Below, one piece after another: positions 36,017-44,712 of a DNA stretch of 64,000 nucleotides (its first letter is position 1; every line of letters starts with the position of its first letter). The translations under genes and the position numbers were made by a program. This DNA is from Takashimella koratensis (taxonomy: Eukaryota; Basidiomycota; Tremellomycetes; Trichosporonales; Tetragoniomycetaceae): assembly GCA_003116875.1 (NCBI GenBank), contig BCKT01000011.1:124001-188000 (forward strand), written 5' to 3'. The notes beneath the pieces were generated by a model. The model was not told the DNA's origin. It worked only from the letters and a program-made list of their open reading frames with translations, and did not search any database.

Positions 36017-36508
36017 GGCGATGGGGAGGTAGCTTGGCTGAGGGCGGATGGATGGTTGGGAGGATTGTGCAAGAGATGCTCGTCAAAAGTTTACAACTTG
36101 GCCACCCAGGATTCGCAGGAATGCGTGCACGCCTATCCGCCCGGCTGTCGATTGCTATTAGGCTCGGGAATAGCCGCCGGCTTGTTTTCGGCGATTGCGC
36201 GTGCCTATTTGTTCAAATATCTCTGGGCAGCGGCCTTGGCCAGGTGGCGGCGGCCGGTGACCTGGTCGGTGCGAAGCGATGCGCGTGGGTTCACAGTCAG
36301 AATAAGTTGGTGCGAGTGGATCCAGAGGAACCTTAAGCCTCTGGCGTATCCTGTCATTAAAAAGCTTCATCATGACATCCGTCATTCCACAGTCAACAGA
36401 ACTGTCACATATCGCACGAAGCTGAGGACAAGGGGACCGCCTGCCAACTCGTGAAAGCTGTTTACAATTGTCCACTACAAAGGAGCTACGGCAAAGTACA
36501 CGCCGCTT
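36017..36508. promoter_or_regulatory. Upstream region of PRP43
   Basis: About 490 bases between the PRP43 start and the 3' end of the next minus-strand gene. It contains no supported gene. A CCT/GGC-rich stretch lies nearest PRP43. Confidence 0.4.
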
Positions 36509-37098
36509 TTACAGATCCTTGTTCGCGGCAATGGTGGCGTCAATCAGGGCAAAATCGGTGTACGTCCTCACTCGCACGATCTTGGGTTCTGGGTCGGTAT
36601 TGAACTCGCACACCCAGCAGTGACTTCAACGATGATCAGTAGCTTTTCCCTTCTCGAGACCTTCAACGCCAATCGTTGGACTAAGAATGAAGGGGTTGTA
36701 CCTACTAATTTATGAGCTCGGATCTCGTCTTCTCGGTCGCCGAAGCAGTGAGCTCAACTATGGCGGTCTTGCCGGAGACGTAGACATGGGTGATCTCAAA
36801 CTTGATAGGCTTGGAGAAACACTTGTTGACGGGCGTGATAGCTTTGATGAACCCCATTCGCTGTCTCGGATCAGCTGTCGTCGTCTGCAAAGTTTATATA
36901 CCTCGCTTCATGACAGATGAGGACACAGTTCAGACACAAACCCACGTCAAAGACTCCCGCGGCAGAAAAGCTCTTGATCGATGGGTTCACGATGGTCCAT
37001 TCGACGTCGGGGTTGACGTACTGCATGAACAGTGGGAGGTTGTCGGCGGCAACCGGTTTGAAGCTGGACTGGACGTAGGCGAGGTCGAGAGTGGACAT
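36509..37098 (-). CDS. SnoaL/NTF2-like fold small protein
   Basis: Three exons (36946-37098, 36706-36884, 36509-36623) give 148 residues. The layout is that of the SnoaL-like branch of the NTF2 superfamily: an N-terminal helix (YVQSSFKPVAADNLPLFMQYV), PDVEWTIVNP, GFIKAITPVNKCFSKPIKFEITHVYV, VELTASATEKTRSELIN, and a last strand with HCWVCEFN and KIVRVRTYTDFALID. Such proteins are small cone-shaped barrels that bind small molecules or act as enzymes; the ligand here cannot be told. The second donor is GTAGGT, which removes an in-frame TAG and joins N-Y-H-C-W. The gene sits directly upstream of PRP43 on the same strand, with no evident functional link. Confidence 0.75.
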
Positions 37099-37849
37099 AC
37101 TTTGAAGACTGATCGTAGTGAGGTTGTCAAGAGCTGTTGCTGTGCCGACCCAAAGGGAGCGCGGCGAGTGCTTTTATACCTTGTCGCCCTGCCTTGTCTC
37201 TTCGATCCACCGGATTCTCCGTGACAGCCAACATCAATGACCTCGGTCACACCCAAAGTGGCCACGACCTCCTCCCACGCGTCAGCAGCAGTGCTTTCCA
37301 ATCGTGTCTTGGCCTACTTGAGCTTTTCATACTTATCTGCCTTTCACTGACCAATACTGTTTGCTCATCTTTGTGAGTTCGGTCAAATCAGCTTCGTCAG
37401 TCACATTTGCTCGCTCCGAAGCGGTGTGAACGAGGTGAAAGGTATGATCCACCTCCACTTCCCGCTCGCTTGCTCGCTTGTGACGAGGACGACGCTGAGA
37501 GATGAGATCCGCCTCCACTTTGAACACCGAGGGCGGGTATCACGTGAAGAGAGTCTCGCTCATCGGGATCAAAAAACGAAGCAAAGGATGATGATAGCGA
37601 TAGGGTTATGGTTAAATCGCCTAATTACCGGCACTAACAATGTCGTGGCCAGTGGGGCACGGAGTATGAGGAGGGAGGAGGGAGGAGACATGAACTGCTG
37701 CGAGGCAGTGGAAACGGGTCTAGTTGAGAGTCCAGTCACCCACGGTCACTTCAAATCAACATCCTATATACCGCGCCTACTCTTCGCTCTTCCCCCCTTC
37801 TCAACACTTTTTCTCTCTCTCACTCTCTTTCTCTTTCACTGCTACTAAC
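37099..37849. promoter_or_regulatory. Divergent upstream region of SnoaL-like gene and small-protein gene A
   Basis: About 750 bases without a supported gene. A CTATATA element at 37764-37770 lies 80 bases before the ATG of small-protein gene A. A TTTTATA element (about 37172-37178) faces the SnoaL-like gene. The last 60 bases are CT-rich leader. Confidence 0.5.
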
Positions 37850-38255
37850 ATGCCCGACCAGATTACCTCGCACGGCACCAACAACCAGGTCAGTCGGCTT
37901 AATGTTTGGACTCTTCAAACCAAAGCTGATCTGAACCCAGGGCAACTCGTATGACACCCGCTCCGACTCGAGCGGCAACACTGGGTACCACTACTCCAAG
38001 TGAGTCACAGCTACCCCCGTTCCGTACTGAATAGCCGTGTTGACGCATCCAGTACCAATGGGTCGTACTACTACTCCAACACGAACGGCTCGTCTTACTA
38101 CAACAGCGGTAAGTAGCTTGTAGCATGGCTCGCTGGAGATAGCCGTTCGTTACGACTTGCTGACCGTTGCAGGCAGCGGGTACTCTCAGTACACCTCGCC
38201 GTCGGGCAACACGTCCAGCTCGTACTCGTCGTCTTCGTCCAAGGGCGGCAATTGA
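37850..38255 (+). CDS. Small Tyr/Ser/Asn-rich protein, tandem copy A
   Basis: Four exons (37850-37888, 37941-37999, 38053-38108, 38173-38255) encode 78 residues. The sequence opens MPDQITSHGTNNQGN and continues with YDTRSDSSGNTGYHYSN, then TNGSYYYSNTNGSSYYNSG, then a Ser-rich tail ending SSKGGN. It has no signal peptide, cysteine or membrane span. Short proteins of this YYYSN/YYNSG type occur across filamentous and basidiomycete fungi, are often conserved, and have no assigned role. Exon lengths 39, 59, 56 and 83 are the template for the two copies downstream. A TATA-like element lies 80 bases upstream. Confidence 0.88.
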
Positions 38256-38760
38256 GATCTACACATTTGAGCGGCAAACCATGGTTAAAGCGACGCTGGT
38301 GACCAGATGAATCCTGAAAACGAAAGGTGCATAGGAATCGAATCCGCAGAATGAAATCAAGAATTACTAAAGAAGACAACTTGTGTTGTTAGAGATGCTA
38401 AGACTGATGAGCAACTGCGACGGCATAGGCGAAGTAAATTGTGAAGCTAACGACGGTCTGAGTCTATCCGTCGATTGTTGTCGGCCTCGCGGTGAAGGAG
38501 TGGCCGCCTTGTACTCCAGTGTCCTTCACGACCCCAAATAATGCCCAACATAGAAGAGGGGTCAACACAATCAGTTGCCAGGGAATGGACCTGTTGATTG
38601 ATTACGGCCAGGCCACCTGGAGAAGATTGATTGCTCTGGCTCTTGATGGCCGTTGATGGCCGTTACTGCGCACCGCGACCAGGCATATATTTAAGCCTCA
38701 ATCTCTCACCGACATGCCCCTCCGTCTCTCTTCCCTCAGCGTTATTCAGAACCAAAAATC
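38256..38760. promoter_or_regulatory. Spacer and promoter of copy B
   Basis: About 500 bases between copies A and B. A TATATTTAA box (38685-38693) lies about 70 bases before the ATG, preceded by GCACCGCGAC (38670-38679), which recurs before copy C. A tandem GTTGATGGCC pair sits near 38645-38665. Confidence 0.6.
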
Positions 38761-39224
38761 ATGCCTGACCAGATCACATACCACGGTACCAACAAGTAGG
38801 TAAGGACTGAAGCTGCATGTAATACATAGCGCCCACCACACCGATCTTGCCTTCGACGCACAGAGTGAGCTCACCATGTACGACCACCAGGGGAACTCGT
38901 ACGACAACCGTGTCGACTCGAAAGGGAATACGGGGTATCACTACTCGAAGTGAGCGACGAGGGTGTCGTATTGTGAGACGTTGCTGACAGACTCAGCACC
39001 AATGGGTCGTACTACTACTCTAACACGAACGGGTCCACCTACTACAACAGTGGTAAGTGCAACCTATTTAGTACTCCGACGGCTGGAGCGGGGAGGATGC
39101 TGACTGAGTCACAGGGAAGGGGTACTCGCAGTATACCTCGCCGGTAGGGGACACGACGACCAAGATCGCGGCTTCGTCTACGTCCAACGGCGGATCGAAG
39201 GGTGCTTCAAAGGGCGGCAAGTGA
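38761..39224 (+). CDS. Small Tyr/Ser/Asn-rich protein, tandem copy B
   Basis: Paralog of copy A with exons 38761-38795, 38866-38949, 38997-39052 and 39115-39224 (94 residues). It opens MPDQITYHGTN, and later exons read DHQGNSYDNRVDSKGNTGY, TNGSYYYSNTNGSTYYNSG and KGYSQYTSP, with a Lys/Gly/Ser tail. Exon 1 differs: where copies A and C have a Gln codon before the donor, copy B has TAG. Using the earlier GTAGGT donor, and an acceptor at CAGAG, removes the stop and adds ELTMYDHQ. So the gene can be intact, but the first splice sites have shifted. If the ancestral donor were used, the protein would stop after 12 residues. Confidence 0.8.
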
Positions 39225-39696
39225 ACATCGGCGCCGGCAAGTCGGATGCCAAATCTAAGAAACACCTGGAAGCCGGACAAAATCTTGTTGGTGGAGAGCT
39301 CGTCGATAAGACAGAAAGGAGGAGTATCTCAAAACACCAGTCAAAGTAGCGGAAGAGATGAAAAATGTGTTGAGCAACCGGAAACGTACCTGATCCATGT
39401 TTTGAGGCGACACTGTTATATCAACGCAGCGGCAGCTCGTGCGTCAAAATAAGCTTCGGTCACGACGAACAATAAGCCAGTTGAGTGGCCAGGGCTACCA
39501 GGGCATCTTTTTGAATCGCGCACGGGCCGCCTCGAACCTGGAGTAAATCGAAGGTTCTGGCGGTGAGGTGCCACAGCAACCCACGCACCGCGACACACCA
39601 GATATCTTTCCCACGGTTTTTCATCGCTCAAATCCCTCTTGTCCATCGCCTTCTTCCTCATCGATCATCACAACGCCTATCATCACAACATCCATC
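39225..39696. promoter_or_regulatory. Spacer and promoter of copy C
   Basis: About 470 bases between copies B and C. It carries GCACCGCGAC at 39585-39594, matching the copy B promoter, followed by a GATATC stretch instead of a good TATA box. A GGGCCGCCTCGAACCTGGAGT-like segment also has a counterpart upstream of copy B. No other gene is seen. Confidence 0.5.
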
Positions 39697-40112
39697 ATGC
39701 CTGACCAGATCACCGGGAGCGGCGTTAACCCACAAGTCAGTTGCCCCATTCCCGCGATCTCCTTCACCCACGTTCTGACCCAATATAGGGAAACAAGTGG
39801 GACACAAGGACCGACTCTGACGGTAACCCGGGGTATCACTACTCCAAGTGAGTGACTTGTCCTTATGTTTATGGGCGAGCATGACTCGTACTAAGAGTTC
39901 AGCACGGATAAATCGTACTATTATGCCAACCCCAACGGCTCGACCTACTACAGCAGGGGTAGGTCTTCGGTCCTCACGAACAGGGAGAGATTGTCCAAAT
40001 TTGGCTGGAAGAGGAACTGACTTGTCCAGAGGACGGATTCTCGCAGTATACCTCGCCAGAGGGCGAGAAGACCAACTCGTTCAATCCTCCCTCGTCCAAG
40101 AGCAGCAAGTGA
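39697..40112 (+). CDS. Small Tyr/Ser/Asn-rich protein, tandem copy C
   Basis: Third copy, with exons 39697-39735, 39789-39847, 39903-39958 and 40030-40112 (78 residues). Exon lengths 39, 59, 56 and 83 match copy A exactly. It reads MPDQITGSGVNPQGNKW, DTRTDSDGNPGYHYSN, TDKSYYYANPNGSTYYSRG and EDGFSQYTSPEGEK, with a Ser/Pro tail. It is the most diverged of the three (KWDT for SYDT, SRG for NSG), but all splice sites and the frame are kept, so it is probably functional. Confidence 0.87.
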
Positions 40113-42129
40113 GCCACTCGACCGACCCTGTCCACGCCAGGTGGATTTCTCAGGAGGGATGAAGGAGGACGGAGCGCGTGAGCGGATTCCGGCTTGCGAG
40201 AGGTGATGATGGCGGGGAGCAGACAAAGGTTGGTAGGGTCATGTAACCGAGAGTGTATGGACACAGAAGCTTGATGGGAGATGTATGTCAAGCAGTAAGG
40301 TTGGGTGAGGACGGTATCAAGCGCGGAAATGGGGTAGGCGTTACGGCAACGTCAGGTCGCGTGGGGGGTGATACGAATACGCTCTCAGACAAGCTGTGCG
40401 ATGCCGTGAGAGCTGCCAAACAAGCATGCTTGCTTACGTGGTCCGTGTTTGTGCATGGTTGCGTAGTCCCTGCGCTAGTGGAGGGCTTGCTGTGCCCGCG
40501 AGAGGTGAGACGAAGCCTGCTCGGATGCACCGTCTTATCGGTATGTACAGTAATGGGCATTGAGGGCGGGGAGGAGAGGGAGTGCGGAACGGGAGAGTTG
40601 TTGTGAAAGAACAAAAGGCAGAGACGGAACGGGGCGAGGAGAGACACCCAGCCTCCTGTGCCCGACGCCACTGACACAACACCAAAGTGGGGTAGTGTTA
40701 AGTGTTGACGCGACCGCTGCGATATTGCCAAGAATATCTACAACGACGCATGGGTGTACACCTCGTGGCGCGATCACCAATGAGGCAACTGCGCAAGAGT
40801 TTCGACTCCCTTTTGCTCGGATGCCTAGACCTTGTAAAGTGAAGGTTCATGCAGTGCTTAGTTCCTCCTATTGTACTTGGCCGCAACGCACGGGTGCACC
40901 GCGTGGCGTTTGCCCCCGGTGTTCCCCGATGTTCCTCTGCAAGTTCCAGCCGTACAGCCAGGCAGCAGCGAAATTCAGGTTCAGTCAGTTCCGGTGGCCT
41001 CACGCCAACTGTCTATAGGACGAGACAGGAACAAAGGCGCCACCGGAAGCTGCTCGGACCAAATCTTGTTACCTTTTTCAGATTTGTCTTTGTTCTCACC
41101 GTGCCATGATACGGGGTTCTGTCGATTGGGTTGAGCGAGTACTGTACACAGCCTGAACGAGCTGGGTGTGAATGACTGACGCATCGGATGACGATTTCGG
41201 CTCACAGCAGAGCAAGATTAAAATATGGGGGCGTTGAGTTCTGAGGGGCGGAACACCTCGAGAGGGAGAGCGCGTACCAATGGACAGACCAGTCCCCATT
41301 GTCCTAGGCACATTCACTAGCGATGCTTGATTGGGTTCATTGTTTCGCTTCGGGCCGAATGCTTGGCATCGTATCGGACGACTTACCTCACCTCGTCCCT
41401 TACTGGCATTGTTGACCAACCCAAACCCAAACCAAACCCAAACATCCACGTAGCCTGTCGACACTCACCCTTTCAGACAGTCATCATCGTCATTCTTCGC
41501 AGTGTTTGACCACCTCCCCTGTCCAGCCCCCAGCCTCTCAGCCTGTTCGGAAGCCGGCCTTGCCCCCAAACCACGAGTTACATCTCAACCCACTGCGCAT
41601 TACTCATCGTCTACTCACTCACCCTCCTCAGGTCCACTACACCAGGTTTTACCTGTTCTGGACCGTACCACACCACTGGTCTCACCCCATCGACCTCGGC
41701 GTCCTCCGCTCCCGAAGACGACCCACATCAATGGAAGGGCGCAGTGGACCCATGGGTCGTACATCACCTGGCTGTAAGCTTTCACAGCGCCGTGGCGTGG
41801 CCAACTGTCCACGTTTCGAGCTCGGTACGAGGGGGCCGGAGGCGTGTTGACTCCACTGAAGAGGCTCGTCAGGCGCCGACCCACATACTGACGCCTCCTG
41901 CTTGCTAATGTTCCATTTTGGCGGCTTTTTCGGTGATGTGGGGTCTTGAAGCGACGCAAAGTAAACAACCTGTGTCTACTGGACAGATTTGAGAGATACG
42001 GTATATTTAACAGGAGGAGGGTGATGTTTTTCCCCCTATTGACCTTCCAATTGACTCATCACGTTCAATCCTCTTAGCCATAGCGACTGGCCTTGTTCGA
42101 ATCCGACCTCAGTCCTCAACACAAGCACC
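40113..42129. other. Two-kilobase gene-poor stretch with promoter of the repeat-precursor gene
   Basis: No supported gene in 2 kb. A pair of imperfect repeats (about 40744-40771 and 40883-40910) shares ACGCAyGGGTGyACC..CGTGGCG. Near 41415-41440 there is a CAAACCCAAACC simple repeat. A TATATTTAA box at 42002-42010, 120 bases before the next ATG, is a plausible core promoter. Remaining open frames look random. Confidence 0.5.
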
Positions 42130-44004
42130 ATGGCCAAACTCAACCTGGTTCGCCTCTTCGGCGTCGTCCTCGTTCTCGCCAACCTCACTGCCTCTGCCCC
42201 CATCTCCCAACCGGAGCCCAACGCCGCCGCCAACGCCAACCCAGTCCCCGCTCCGGGCAAGCCGTTCGCATACAGACAGCTCACTCGTGCCGACCTTGTC
42301 ACCCGAGACCGGCTCCATAAGACGCTCGACCTGATCGAATCGCGCAACGCGGTAGTCGCTGACCCTCGGTCTGCCGATTTCGACGCAATGGACGATATTG
42401 ACGATGACCTCGACAACGACTTGACCCCAACGCGCACGGTTCGAAGCGTCCCCGCTAAAGCGGAGCTCACGGACCGAGACGCCACCCCTGTCGTGCGAGT
42501 GATGAAGCCACGTGTGTCGAGGCGAGCGACAACTGTCCAGGAAAACATCCAGCACGCAGAGTCGACTGGACTCGTTGCTCGTAAGCCCGTTCCGTCCCGA
42601 CGAAGCAAGCTCGCCCAGGCGAACGCGGTTCTCAATGCGAGGAGGCCCGGAGTTTCCCGCCGAAAGAGGAGCATCGATGACACCAACATAAACCCAGACG
42701 ATAAAACGACTGGCGTTCAGCCCGCGCGTCGCGCTCAGCCCACCGGCCGAAAGCGAACTGTCAACCCCGATGGAACGGTCACGTATGCCCTCAAATCGCG
42801 CCAGAGTGGTAGTAGGAAGCGAGCCATTAATATCGATGGGACCATCACGAACGCTCTCAAACCAAGGTCAACGTTGAAGAAACGCACCCTCCACGTCGAT
42901 GGAACCGCCACGAGGATTCTCAAGCCAAGGATCTCGCCAGGAAGGAGGCGGGAAATTGAACGCGACGGGGCGGACAATGGCTCCGCTAGCGCCAATCGTG
43001 CCTACAGCCTCGAGGGGACCTCTTCTCACATGTTCCAGGCCCGAGCGCCGGGCCTCAGGCGAGGCTATGACGAGAATGACAACAAGCTCGAAGTTCGAAG
43101 CCCGACTCCTTCCGGCACGAGGAAGCGAGACATCCTCTGTCGTACACTGCAGCGCCGCGACGGTATTGAGGCAAACGATGTTGAGTCTCATGTGTACGAG
43201 AAGTATATTCACGGCGCGATTGTCAACGAAGAGGGGGCGGAGTTGGCGGTGAAGGACGTAAAAGAGGGAGACGAGGTAGAGGTGAAAGATGAAAGGGAAG
43301 ATGAGGAAGAGAGAGACGAGGTCGAAGAAGAGGTGGAGGACGGCGAGGACGGCTTCCTCGTTGATGCCGTCGACACCGCTGCTTCCTTCTTCAGCTACTG
43401 GCCCGGTGCACCCCTTTTCCACGAGATTGTCCGCCACGTCATCGACATCCCCACCCGCGACACCCCTTCCCCGTCAATCCAGAGCGCGCTTCGATCCGAC
43501 GATGTGGAGGAGATTGACATCGAAGAGGAGGATAAGGAGGTAGTGAAATATGAAGACGAAGAGGTGGAAGAAAACGACGGGATCTCGGGCGTGTTCGAGA
43601 TCTCTCGAGCTCCAACTGGGTTCGCAAAGTGTCCTGCGGAGATTGGACACAAAGGATGGGCTTATTACCCTGGCTGGTCGGTGACTCAGAACAATGTGAG
43701 TGAATTACTTCTTTCCTCAAGTTCGCTCTACTAAAGTTGACGTGTGTCTCGTGTTTCGCAGATCTCCCTCCCGCTCACTCTCGGTTCCAACACCGACTGC
43801 ATCGAAGCTTGTTTCAAGCACGGACCTGAATGTACCGGGATCGTCTATGACGATATCCAAGGGACTTGTTCGTTCAAGGGGACAGAAATCAAGAACTGGG
43901 TCGTATCGGAGAGTAACGCGGCGAGTATGTCGCTCATTGGAGGGTGCGATCTCTGGGCCGGGGTTTTGGATTGGGATGTCAGCTTGGACTGTTGCGAGTA
44001 TTAA
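42130..44004 (+). CDS. Secreted precursor with Kex2-flanked repeats and C-terminal PAN-like domain
   Basis: Two exons (42130-43695, 43762-44004) encode 602 residues. A signal peptide ends near residue 23 (LVLANLTASAPIS). The next 180 residues contain several dibasic sites (SRRA, SRRS, SRRKR, ARR). From residue 210 three units of 21-22 residues repeat, each following RKR or KKR and fitting the pattern x-x-[NH]-x-D-G-T-x-T-x-x-L-K-[PS]-R: starts at 210, 232 and 253, with a decayed fourth at 275. This is the arrangement of Kex2-processed repeat proteins, which release several similar peptides in the Golgi. A very acidic Glu/Asp region follows (about 370-420 and 455-485). The end is a Cys-rich PAN/apple-like domain (KCPAEIGHKGW, DCIEACFKHGPECTGIVYDD, CSFKGTEI). 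No modifying-enzyme genes lie nearby. Function unknown. Confidence 0.85.
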
Positions 44005-44712
44005 GAGGTTCGGTCAGGCGGGTGGCCAGGACGTTGAAACTCAAGGACAATAAGAATCTGGTCTAGATATGAGAGATATACCTTTTCTCTTCAGTTTCAT
44101 CTGTTATTCTCAATCTCTTCCTATCCATCTCGTATATCCTTTTTCGTCTTTGCTTTCCTTTTGTCATTTCTGATTGTTACCCTCTTGGATTTTTGTTCTT
44201 TGGATCTCCTCTATTGAGTCTCTCGACCCCGTTCGTAGCCTCAATGACACCCAATGGTTGTTGTGCCACGCTCCAACGTGTTGCTTGTTCACTCGCTTTA
44301 CCAAATCATTTGACTTTGGTTTTTCCATCTGTTGAGAATGATGTTGAGAGCGAAGAGGATGATGACACTGGATTCTTGCGAGAGTCTATTGCGTAGAGTA
44401 AGAAGCAGGCGACAATCAGAAAAGGAGTTACGTCAATACAGAAGCCGTACTCTATCTTTGGTGCTGCGGCTCTTGTACAAGAGGTTAGATCGAGATTAAC
44501 GAGCAATCATGACATGCTACATATGCACTGAACCACTATCAGATGGACCTAAACCAATGATGCAGGACACAAACTGGCCATCTTGCCAGAACCGAGACTT
44601 TACACATCTCACCCAACCCCAGGGCTTTCCATTTCTACCTCCTTCGACTCGACTCATCTCATCAGGACCTCACTCTCCACCTTATAACGAATCAAGTCAT
44701 CTCCCAGTCCCA
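44005..44712. terminator. Convergent 3' intergenic region
   Basis: About 700 bases between the 3' ends of the repeat-precursor gene and the Doa10 gene. Around 44085-44200 it is T-rich on the plus strand, a likely 3' UTR and polyadenylation zone. A plus-strand open frame at 44509-45048 overlaps the last Doa10 exons and is a shadow. Confidence 0.45.

Noticed and set aside
41755..41850. Possible tRNA gene with a TTCGAGCTC B-box-like sequence
   Set aside because: I could not fold an acceptor stem or find an A box at the right distance; the match is chance level.
42130..44004. Dikaritin-type RiPP cluster around the repeat precursor
   Set aside because: The repeats lack a typical Tyr-x-Ile core and no DUF3328, tyrosinase or similar modifying gene lies nearby; the neighbours are small-protein genes and Doa10.
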